Assembly: GCA_964389755.1 (NCBI GenBank)
Contig: CAYMEW010000007.1
Location: 1-64,000 of the forward strand
Length of the DNA stretch: 64,000 bases
Source of the DNA: JBBSUQ01 sp964389755
GTDB taxonomy: Bacteria > Bacteroidota > Bacteroidia > Flavobacteriales_D > Crocinitomicaceae
Direction: 5' to 3'
In this document: positions 16,754-23,561 of the stretch, piece by piece
Layout: the number at the start of each line of letters is the position of its first letter
Numbering within the stretch: position 1 is the stretch's first letter
Translations under genes and position numbers: made by a program
Notes under the pieces: model-generated
What the model was told of the DNA's origin: nothing
The model's input: only the letters and a program-made list of their open reading frames with translations
Database searches by the model: none

Positions 16754-16901
16754 CCTTCACAGCAATATGCTTATACGTTAGTTTGGCAAATTGCTCTAAT
16801 GAGGCAATCATTTCGATAACCTCCAAATCTGATAAGTTCTCATCCGCAAAATGGGTTCTAAACTCTTCCTCAGTAATTAACTTTCTATCTCTTATTTTCA
16901 T
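16731..16901 (-). CDS. Small hypothetical protein upstream of second large recombinase
   Basis: This 56-aa protein starts at ATG 16901 (MKIRDRKLITEEEFRTHFAD) and ends with a 23-nt overlap into the recombinase start. The overlap and common strand suggest a coupled pair. A longer frame starting at 17021 would run through the C-rich tract and give an implausible glycine/arginine-rich leader, so I reject that start. The family is unknown. Because directionality factors are small and encoded next to large serine recombinases, this is one candidate. Confidence 0.55.
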   Translation of the reverse strand: MKIRDRKLITEEEFRTHFADENLSDLEVIEMIASLEQFAKLTYKHIAVKGESTRNN

Positions 16902-16956
16902 AAAAACCGTAATTTCTCCAACACTAAATATTTTAATTGATATTGTAAATGCTAAA

Positions 16957-17003
16957 GCCCCCCCTCCCCTCCATGGAGCCCTCCCTACTTGCCCCCTCCC
17001 TCC
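16957..17003. promoter_or_regulatory. G-rich/C-rich tract with palindrome between divergent recombinases
   Basis: On the minus strand, G-runs (GGG, GGGGG, GGG, GGG, GGGG, GGGGGGG) are separated by one to about seven bases, around the palindrome CTCCATGGAG at 16969-16978. The pattern meets the usual rule for G-quadruplex formation and stands out in an AT-rich element. It lies in the 267-nt gap between the two divergent recombinase transcription units, so it may regulate one or both. Confidence 0.5.
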
Positions 17004-17029
17004 GTTCATAAAACTCATCAAAATAAAAA

Positions 17030-17045
17030 GTTACGAATTCGTAAC
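17030..17045. promoter_or_regulatory. 16-bp perfect palindrome upstream of right-end recombinase
   Basis: GTTACGAATTCGTAAC is a perfect dyad 124 nt before the ATG at 17169. It is flanked by AAAAA on the left and a CCCCTCTTTTT tail on the right. It could be an operator or a weak terminator for rightward transcripts. Confidence 0.4.
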
Positions 17046-17168
17046 CCCTCTTTTTAATGGATGAAATTTTCTTAAAAAAAAGTGAAATCGTGTAGTGAAG
17101 AAAAAAATTTGCCCAAGATTTTCATGAAAAAGTTGAAAATGTCACCCGTACCTGGTTCTTTTGTCTTT

Positions 17169-18851
17169 ATGAAAAACTCTACTAAAACCATCGGTATTTA
17201 TTGTCGAATCTCACGCCTTAAGGGTGAAGGGAAAGATAAATCAATCAACGACCAAAAACTTCTTGGTATCGCTCAAGCCGATAAGCTTGGTTATCATTAT
17301 GAATTATACATTGATGAGGGGCTTTCAGCAGCATCGGATGACATCAACGACCGTCCAGAGTTCAAACGTCTCTTAGATGACATGAAAGAGGGCAAACTTC
17401 ATGCTATATACGCCTACGATCAATCAAGATTCGAGCGAAATCCACAAATCCACCATGTATTTGTAGGAACCGTAAAAGAACACATAAAGGAATATTATAC
17501 CGAAATAGATGGACTAGTTGACCTCAACGACCCTCAAGTGGTTCTGATGGCTAATATGGTTTCTATCTTCAATCAGTACCATGTGACAATGACTAAACAC
17601 AAAGTTAAAAGTGTATTGAATCGAAATGCCCGAGAAGGTAAAGCACACGGCATTATTGCCTATGGGTATAGTAAGGATAAAAGTGGATACCTCATCATTG
17701 ATGACGAAGAAAGCAAAGTAGTTCAGAGGATTTATGACCTTTCCTTGAAAGGATTCGGGACGCGAGCAATAGCAAACCAACTAAATCAAGATGGTGTACC
17801 TACTCGATATAATAAGATTGGAATAGGTGTAATTACAGTTAAGAACAAATATACTGGTGTCCCTAACTCCATACCGAAAGCATCCGTTAAATGGGCACAA
17901 AACACTATTAGAACGATTCTACGAAATCCATGGTATAAAGGTGAAAGAGTCTACAAGGGCGAACCAATTCGTGTTCCAGCAATCATCTCACAACAGAAAT
18001 GGGATAAAGTGCAAGAGAACTTACCAAAACGAACTAATTCATCAACGGTGAAGTATGATTACTTAATGAAAGGAAAGTTGAGATGTGGAAGATGTGGACG
18101 CAATTACTACGGACGTTCTCGGAAAGATAAAAGCGACCACGTTTATATGTGTTCCTCTAGAAGAATAAAAGACGGGAATTGTGGGAATAGAGGAATTAAC
18201 ATCGACAAACTAGATGAATTCATTTGGTACCGAATTATCAACTCATCTTTATTCTTGAAAGTTCTTAAAAGAGATTTTTCATTCAACGAGAATAAGGGCA
18301 GGACCATTGAAATAAAGATTGTCCAAAAGAAAAATGAAATAGCGAAAATGGACCAAGTGAGAAAACGATTGATTACTGCATATTCAAATGGAGTATTCGA
18401 AGAAGAAGACCTTCAAAAGCAATTAGGAGAACTTACAGCCCAGAGAAATAAAATCTATGCGGATTTAGAAATACTAGAATCCCAAATGAAAGCCTTTAAA
18501 CATTCGACCGAAATATTATCCAGTTATCACGGCTTTCAACAGAAGTTAACCCACTTTAGAGAAAACCTTACTTTCGAAGAAAAGCAGTCAATTGTAGATA
18601 TGTTCATTGAAAACGTTGTTATTGCTTATAATGATGATCTAAAGGGATATGATTTAGATATTACGTACGTCATTCATCCTTCTGAATTTGATAAGGAATA
18701 TCCAGAGGACTACGGTAACGCAAAACTATGCTTTATGGAGCGTTCCTCCACAAAGAGTAATATTACGTCGGAAATGGTGTGGTGTGGTTTTCGGAAAGGC
18801 CTGCTGACCACCAGACCCGCATCGCTCCCCATCCTGCCCGCTACGCTGTGA
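17169..18851 (+). CDS. Large serine recombinase (likely integrase), C-terminus replaced by integration
   Basis: As integrated it reads 560 aa. The resolvase domain has nucleophile Ser15 in IGIYCRISRLKG. A recombinase domain follows, then a zinc ribbon (CGRCGRNYYGRS..YMC..NCG, about 305-345) and a coiled coil (about 375-450). I choose ATG 17169 because the catalytic strand follows directly; ATG 17082 would add 29 residues. The frame has no stop inside the element. It crosses the ACGTC core at codons 533-534, and its last 26 residues are antisense comM. In the circular form it would instead end in the 30-residue tail at 10703-10796, giving 564 aa. So attP lies within the gene. Confidence 0.93.
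   Translation: MKNSTKTIGIYCRISRLKGEGKDKSINDQKLLGIAQADKLGYHYELYIDEGLSAASDDINDRPEFKRLLDDMKEGKLHAIYAYDQSRFERNPQIHHVFVGTVKEHIKEYYTEIDGLVDLNDPQVVLMANMVSIFNQYHVTMTKHKVKSVLNRNAREGKAHGIIAYGYSKDKSGYLIIDDEESKVVQRIYDLSLKGFGTRAIANQLNQDGVPTRYNKIGIGVITVKNKYTGVPNSIPKASVKWAQNTIRTILRNPWYKGERVYKGEPIRVPAIISQQKWDKVQENLPKRTNSSTVKYDYLMKGKLRCGRCGRNYYGRSRKDKSDHVYMCSSRRIKDGNCGNRGINIDKLDEFIWYRIINSSLFLKVLKRDFSFNENKGRTIEIKIVQKKNEIAKMDQVRKRLITAYSNGVFEEEDLQKQLGELTAQRNKIYADLEILESQMKAFKHSTEILSSYHGFQQKLTHFRENLTFEEKQSIVDMFIENVVIAYNDDLKGYDLDITYVIHPSEFDKEYPEDYGNAKLCFMERSSTKSNITSEMVWCGFRKGLLTTRPASLPILPATL
18765..18769. other. Right attachment core (attR), ACGTC
   Basis: This is the right junction of the element, inside the recombinase reading frame. 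To its right is comM; on the minus strand the comM codons read TCC GAC GT before the sequence changes to element DNA. It matches the core at 10698-10702. Confidence 0.85.
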
Positions 18852-19606
18852 ATTTTGGTCGTTTCGAGTGCCTCCTGGATCGTCATCGGCGGCAGAATGG
18901 TAGGCAAACGTTTGGCAAGCATCGATTTCCCGGCTCCCGGTGGTCCCACAAGTATGACGTTGTGTCCGCCCGAAGCAGCGATCTCAAAAGCTCTTTTGAT
19001 ATTCTCCTGCCCTTTCACATCCCGGAAATCAACGGTAAATGCAGTGTGACGCTGATAGAACTCGGTTTCCAAATTTATACGCACCGGCTCGGGTTTCATT
19101 TTATCATTGAAAAAGCGCAAAACATCGGCCAGCGAATTCATTCCATAAATCTCCAGGCCGTCCACAAAAGCAGCTTCCACGGCATTGGCTTCAGGCAGGA
19201 TCAATCCTTTGAAACCTTCCCGTTTTGCCTGGATGGCGATCGGCAGGATGCCTTTCAGCGGATTGAGTTTACCATCCAGTGACAATTCACCGAGAATAAT
19301 GTAATCTCGCAGTTCGTCAGCGATGAGTTGTTCCGAAGCCGCCAGAATGCCCAGCGCGATCGGCAGGTCAAACACCGAACCTTCTTTCCGGATATCTGCC
19401 GGGGCCATATTCACGGTGATCTCACGTCCCGGAAAACGCAGCCCGTTATTGTCCAGGGCCGCCTTTATACGTTGTTGACTTTCTTTTACCGCACTGTCCG
19501 GCAAACCAACGAGGTGAAAATTGATTCCTTTTCCGAGGTTGACTTCAATGGTGATCGTAGTGGCTTCAATACCGAACACCGCGCTTCCGAATGTTTTAAC
19601 CAGCAT
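18765..19606 (-). pseudogene. comM: comM/yifB, N-terminal fragment (disrupted)
   Basis: This is the 5' part of comM, starting at ATG 19606 (MLVKTFGSAVFGIEATTITI). It holds the LonC-like N-terminal domain (LVGLPDSAVKES) and Walker A (VGPPGAGKS near 215), and breaks off in PFRKPHHTISDV. Beyond the junction the frame runs 18 codons into the element and stops at 18710. The truncated protein lacks Walker B and the C-terminal domain, so it should be inactive. The break falls in the segment HHTISD-ALVGGG, one of the most conserved in YifB proteins. A coding end this conserved gives an integrase a stable target. Confidence 0.95.
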
Positions 19607-19734
19607 GATGTAGGAGTTTAGGTGAATAAAAGGCACGAGGTGAAATAGGGAGGTGCTCCCGTTTAACAGGTAAAGTCATAAAAAGTAATTTATCGGTTCA
19701 GATTGAAGTTACAAAAAATTTCGAAACGAACCAA

Positions 19735-19768
19735 TAAAAAAAACCGGCCTGCACTGCAAACCGGTTTA
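19735..19768 (-). terminator. Terminator of rpmH
   Basis: On the minus strand, a hairpin with arms AAACCGG/CCGGTTT is followed by a run of T. It starts 22 nt beyond the rpmH stop. Confidence 0.8.
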
Positions 19769-19789
19769 ACGTATCGTGATCTGAAAAGA

Positions 19790-19948
19790 TTAACGTTTGT
19801 GGAACTGTTCGTCGGAAACAGTCAGTTTTTTTCTTCCTTTTCTACGACGGGCAGCAAGCACACGACGACCGTTTTTTGTTGCCATACGGCTTCGGAAACC
19901 GTGCTTGTTTCTTCTTTTTCTTACTGATGGTTGAAACGTTCTTTTCAT
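19790..19948 (-). CDS. rpmH: 50S ribosomal protein L34
   Basis: This 52-aa, highly basic protein begins MKRTFQPSVRKRRNKHGF, which is diagnostic of L34. It continues RMATKNGRRVLAARRRKGRK and ends with a short extension, TVSDEQFHKR, as in many Bacteroidota. It is transcribed alone from a strong promoter at 19991-20019 and ends at a hairpin at 19735-19768. No rnpA gene follows it here. Confidence 0.96.
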   Translation of the reverse strand: MKRTFQPSVRKRRNKHGFRSRMATKNGRRVLAARRRKGRKKLTVSDEQFHKR

Positions 19949-19990
19949 GATATATGATCTTTAAAGCTTTTTTCTCTAAAATTCGGACTG

Positions 19991-20019
19991 CAAAGATAGC
20001 GCTTTTTTCATTTAAACAA
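19991..20019 (-). promoter_or_regulatory. Promoter of rpmH
   Basis: Read on the minus strand, TTG, 18 nt, TATCTTTG matches the phylum consensus exactly. It lies 42 nt upstream of the rpmH start. Confidence 0.72.
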
Positions 20020-20094
20020 AGGATGATAAGAAAAAAAATAAAAATACCCTGAAAAAGCATTCCTGAACGTTATTTTTGCAGAAAAAAAAGCGGA

Positions 20095-21915
20095 ATGCTC
20101 CGACCAAAAAAGAATTCCAAAAAAGAAAAAGTAAAACTCACCCGCGACAGTTACCGCAAAGCGAAAGGATTTCTGCATTACCTGAAACCGTATCGTGTCC
20201 TTTATTTCATCGGATGGATATTTCTGGTACTTTCCACAACCACCGGGCTGCTCTTCCCCTTATTTATGGGGAACTTACTCGGCTCGGGCACCGGATCTCC
20301 CGGATCCATGGCAGATATTCTGAAAAGCATCCACATCGAAAACATCAACCAGGTCGCATTCGGATTGTTCATTTTGTTCTTTGCCCAGTCTCTTTTCTCC
20401 TATTTCAGGGTAGTGATCTTTACGAACGTAACTGAAAACGCACTTCGGGATCTTCGAAAACACGCATTTGAACGGCTGATCTATATGCCCATGGACTTTT
20501 TCAACCGGCATAAGGTTGGTGAACTGACAAGTCGCGTTTCCTCTGACATTACGCAGATCCAGGAAACCCTGCGCACGACGATCGCCGAGTTTTTCAGACA
20601 ACTGATCATCGTGGTAGGCGGAATTACTTTCCTGTTCTTCCTTTCCTGGAAACTTGCGCTGATCATGCTTGCCACGGTTCCGGTGATGGCGATCATTGCC
20701 GTATTTTTCGGGCGTTTCATCCGACGACTTTCGAAAAATGCGCAGGATCACACCGCGCAGGCAAACTCGATCATTGAAGAAGCGCTTATGGGAATTAGCA
20801 ATGTGAAATCATTTACGAACGAACTGTTCATCCTCGGAAGATACCGCAGCAGTGTGGATGAAATCCGGAACATGAATGTGAAAGCGGGCGTGTGGCGCGG
20901 ATTGTTCGTGTCATTCGTCATCTTCTGCCTCTTCGGTGCGATCGTATTCATTATCTGGAAAGGATTATTGATGACACAGGGTGTGAACCCGGAACTGAGC
21001 TCCAGCGGTTTTTTCTCCTTCATTTTGTATACGATGATGATGGGAGCATCGATCGGTGCCCTCCCCGACCTGTATTCCGCCATTCAGAAATCGATCGGAT
21101 CCACGGAAAACCTGATGGACATGATCAACGAATCCACGGAGCGCGACCTGCACCGCGGAACGGATAAACCCGAAATTCGCGGAAACGTCAGTTTTAAAGA
21201 CGTTACTTTTTCGTATCCGCAGCGGCCTGATATCCCGGTATTACAATCCATCAGCTTTTCGTGTAACCCGGACGAGACAGTGGCGATCGTGGGTAGTTCC
21301 GGCGCCGGAAAAACGACCATTTCGGCTTTGTTACTCAATTACTATTCAATCAATAGCGGTCAGATCCTTTTTGACGAAACGCCCATCGACAAGATCGATC
21401 AACAATGGCTTCGCGAGAACATTGCCTATGTGCCGCAGGAAGTTTTGTTATTTGCCGGTACGATCCGGGAAAATATTGCGTTCGGTCAGACCGGCGCGAG
21501 TGAAGAACAGATTCGCAATGCTGCCGAAAAAGCAAACGCACTCCAGTTTATCGAGAGTTTTCCAAACGGGTTTGACACGCAGGTGGGAGACCGGGGAATC
21601 CAGCTTTCGGGCGGACAGAAACAGCGCATTGCCATTGCAAGGGCTATCCTGAAGAACCCACGTATCCTGATACTCGACGAAGCGACATCCGCGCTCGATT
21701 CGGAATCGGAAAAAGTGGTACAGGATGCGCTGGAAAAGCTGATGTTGGGCAGAACAAGTTTTGTGATCGCTCACCGCCTGTCCACCATTCGCAAGGCGGA
21801 CAAGATCCTCGTGCTGGAAAACGGCCGGATTGCGGAAACGGGCAAACACGAGGCCCTGCTGGAAGAAAACGGAATTTACGCGCGCTTAATACAACTGCAG
21901 CATACGGTTAATTAG
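20095..21915 (+). CDS. ABC exporter, MsbA/lipid-type (fused TMD-NBD)
   Basis: This 606-aa half-transporter has six membrane helices (about 35-330) fused to an ATPase. Walker A is VGSSGAGKTT (about 398-407), the signature is LSGGQKQRIAIARAIL, Walker B is ILILDEATSALDSES and the H-loop is IAHRLSTI. It forms a homodimer in the inner membrane. Homologs export lipid A, lipids or drugs; the substrate cannot be told from sequence. A lysine-rich N-terminus (KKNSKKEKVKLTRDSYRKAK) precedes the first helix. It stands alone, divergent from rpmH. Confidence 0.9.
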   Translation: MLRPKKNSKKEKVKLTRDSYRKAKGFLHYLKPYRVLYFIGWIFLVLSTTTGLLFPLFMGNLLGSGTGSPGSMADILKSIHIENINQVAFGLFILFFAQSLFSYFRVVIFTNVTENALRDLRKHAFERLIYMPMDFFNRHKVGELTSRVSSDITQIQETLRTTIAEFFRQLIIVVGGITFLFFLSWKLALIMLATVPVMAIIAVFFGRFIRRLSKNAQDHTAQANSIIEEALMGISNVKSFTNELFILGRYRSSVDEIRNMNVKAGVWRGLFVSFVIFCLFGAIVFIIWKGLLMTQGVNPELSSSGFFSFILYTMMMGASIGALPDLYSAIQKSIGSTENLMDMINESTERDLHRGTDKPEIRGNVSFKDVTFSYPQRPDIPVLQSISFSCNPDETVAIVGSSGAGKTTISALLLNYYSINSGQILFDETPIDKIDQQWLRENIAYVPQEVLLFAGTIRENIAFGQTGASEEQIRNAAEKANALQFIESFPNGFDTQVGDRGIQLSGGQKQRIAIARAILKNPRILILDEATSALDSESEKVVQDALEKLMLGRTSFVIAHRLSTIRKADKILVLENGRIAETGKHEALLEENGIYARLIQLQHTVN

Positions 21916-22104
21916 ACAAAAAGCGTCTTACCGTATTGAAGCAACTGCGCCCGACTGAAGCGGAAATCTTTTGAAGAACGGCGTTTCCCCTTTGCACGCA
22001 TTCACGACAGCGACCCCGGGAAGCTCGTAGTGAAACGAAGCAAAGGTCACAACGAAATTCAAAAATTGAAGCGGATGGCGGGAATCGCAGCCAAAAAAGA
22101 AAAG

Positions 22105-22521
22105 CTACATTAAGAAACGTTTTCGTTGCGCCGGGGAAGGAAGTGTACAAAACTCGCCGGCAATGCGTTTGCGCCGGGCCGCAATAAAATCGTAAAATTT
22201 GTCGGAAAGCGCGGGCGGCAGGAGTCGAAAAACGCCAAGCAGTCGCCAGTACCAGTGCAGGTATTTCAGCACGTGAAACGCTGCTCTCGATTTAGAATGC
22301 AACCTTTTGCCATCGAAAAAATAAAAGGTACTCATGTCCGGTTCGGGGAGTTTGCGCTCCCGGAAAAACGACTGCGCAAAAGCAGACTGCAAAGCAGCAA
22401 AACGGAGTACGTCAGCACGTTCATACCGCAGGATAAACTGCACGCTCCTGTTGCAAAAACCACAGTCGCCATCGTAAAAAACAACCGGGAAACTCACGTT
22501 TTGCTGATTTATCGCTTCCAT
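22105..22521 (-). CDS. DCC-family thiol-disulfide oxidoreductase-like protein
   Basis: This 138-aa protein has the family motif FPVVFYDGDCGFCNRSVQFIL near the N-terminus, containing DxxCxxC (Cys20, Cys23). The family has a thioredoxin-like fold and is called DCC (DUF393). Substrates are unknown. I use ATG 22521 because a longer frame from 23061 shadows the dehydrogenase gene on the other strand. It is convergent with the ABC exporter and divergent from the dehydrogenase. Confidence 0.85.
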   Translation of the reverse strand: MEAINQQNVSFPVVFYDGDCGFCNRSVQFILRYERADVLRFAALQSAFAQSFFRERKLPEPDMSTFYFFDGKRLHSKSRAAFHVLKYLHWYWRLLGVFRLLPPALSDKFYDFIAARRKRIAGEFCTLPSPAQRKRFLM

Positions 22522-22565
22522 AGAAATTATTCGCTGCTTTTGCCTGATTAAAAATACCAATAAAG

Positions 22566-22573
22566 TATCTTTG
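22566..22573 (+). promoter_or_regulatory. Promoter -7 element of 3-hydroxyacyl-CoA dehydrogenase
   Basis: TATCTTTG lies 30 nt before ATG 22604 and overlaps the upstream candidate ATG at 22571. This rules that start out. Confidence 0.55.
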
Positions 22574-22603
22574 GGCAAAACTCTAATTGAAAATAACAGA
22601 TAT

Positions 22604-23494
22604 ATGAAAAACGTAGCAGTAATCGGCGCCGGAACGATGGGTAACGGAATTGCACATACTTTTGCGCAGTTCGGATACCAGGTTTCGCTGATCGACATAC
22701 AGCAGGCATCGCTTGACAAAGGACTCGCAACGATTGCAAAGAACCTGGATCGCCAGGTGGCGAAAGAAAAGATCACGGAAGCCGAAAAAAGCGCAACGCT
22801 CGGGAATATTAAAACCTTCACTTCAATGGAAGAAGGCGTGAAAGGTGTGGACCTCGTTGTTGAAGCCGCCACGGAAAACACCGAACTGAAGTTGAAGATC
22901 TTTGCCGACCTCGATCGCATTACCGCTGAAAACGTGATCCTGGCTACAAATACTTCGTCCATTTCGATCACGAAGATTGCCGCTGTAACGAGCCGACCGG
23001 AAAAGGTGATCGGTATGCACTTCATGAACCCTGTTCCCGTCATGAAACTCGTGGAGATCATCCGCGGCTACTCGACCAGCGACGAAGTCACTGAGCTGAT
23101 CATGGAAACTTCACGCAAGCTTAGTAAAGTGCCGGTTGAAGTAAACGATTACCCTGGATTCGTTGCAAACCGCATCCTGATGCCCATGATCAATGAAGCG
23201 ATCTACACGCTCTTTGAAGGAGTTGCGGGCGTGGAAGAGATCGACACGGTTATGAAACTCGGTATGGCACATCCCATGGGACCTCTGCAACTGGCGGATT
23301 TCATCGGGCTGGACGTGTGTCTTGCCATCCTCGAAGTGCTGCACGACGGATTCGGAAATCCGAAATATGCGCCGTGTCCGCTACTGGTCAACATGGTTAC
23401 GGCCGGTAAAAAAGGCGTGAAGTCCGGAGAAGGTTTTTACAGCTGGACGCATAGTACCAAAGACCTCGTGGTAGCGTCGAATTTCAAAAAATAG
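22604..23494 (+). CDS. 3-hydroxybutyryl-CoA dehydrogenase
   Basis: This 296-aa soluble NAD(P)-dependent enzyme oxidises 3-hydroxyacyl-CoA in fatty-acid or butyrate metabolism. The Rossmann motif is VAVIGAGTMGNGIAHTFAQFGY. The catalytic His is in GMHFMNPVPVMKLVEI, and the C-terminal domain has YPGFVANRILMPMINEAI and MGPLQLADFIGLDVCL. The length fits the single-domain Hbd/PaaH type. It starts at ATG 22604, because the upstream ATG overlaps the promoter. A bidirectional terminator separates it from convergent dnaK. Confidence 0.92.
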   Translation: MKNVAVIGAGTMGNGIAHTFAQFGYQVSLIDIQQASLDKGLATIAKNLDRQVAKEKITEAEKSATLGNIKTFTSMEEGVKGVDLVVEAATENTELKLKIFADLDRITAENVILATNTSSISITKIAAVTSRPEKVIGMHFMNPVPVMKLVEIIRGYSTSDEVTELIMETSRKLSKVPVEVNDYPGFVANRILMPMINEAIYTLFEGVAGVEEIDTVMKLGMAHPMGPLQLADFIGLDVCLAILEVLHDGFGNPKYAPCPLLVNMVTAGKKGVKSGEGFYSWTHSTKDLVVASNFKK

Positions 23495-23507
23495 GAATTC
23501 TTTAAAA

Positions 23508-23547
23508 ATAAAAAATCCCCTCGCCAACTGACGAGGGGATTTTTTTA
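23508..23547. terminator. Bidirectional terminator between dehydrogenase gene and dnaK
   Basis: A strong hairpin (arms AAATCCCCTCG/CGAGGGGATTT) with A-run and T-run on the two sides lies in the 67-nt gap between convergent genes. Confidence 0.85.
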
Positions 23548-23561
23548 TGGAATTAACTTCC

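Larger units (their letters stand above)
10698..18769. mobile_element. 8.07-kb serine-recombinase element integrated in comM
   Basis: An AT-rich island is inserted in comM with the 5-bp sequence ACGTC at both junctions (10698-10702 and 18765-18769), giving an element of 8,067 bp. It carries two large and one small serine recombinase, an XRE regulator, RnlAB-like toxin-antitoxin genes, a putative membrane protein, a lipoprotein and several small proteins. It has no DDE transposase, no tyrosine integrase and no phage structural or conjugation genes. The recombinase at the right end spans the junction, which marks it as the likely integrase. The flanking comM frame is restored exactly on removal. 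Base composition and codon use differ visibly from the flanks. Confidence 0.92.

Noticed and set aside
16902..17021. Longer start (17021) for the 56-aa gene upstream of the second large recombinase
   Set aside because: The extra residues translate the C-rich tract into an implausible Gly/Arg leader; ATG 16901 fits better.
10698..18769. The 5-bp ACGTC repeats as a target-site duplication of a Tn7-like transposon
   Set aside because: Tn7-type elements make 5-bp duplications, but no terminal inverted repeats match (interior ends begin AGTTTACAAT and AATATTACTC), there is no DDE transposase, and the recombinase frame crosses the junction.
22522..23061. N-terminal extension of the DCC protein to 23061
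   Set aside because: It lies antisense to the 3-hydroxyacyl-CoA dehydrogenase; the DCC family start is at 22521.
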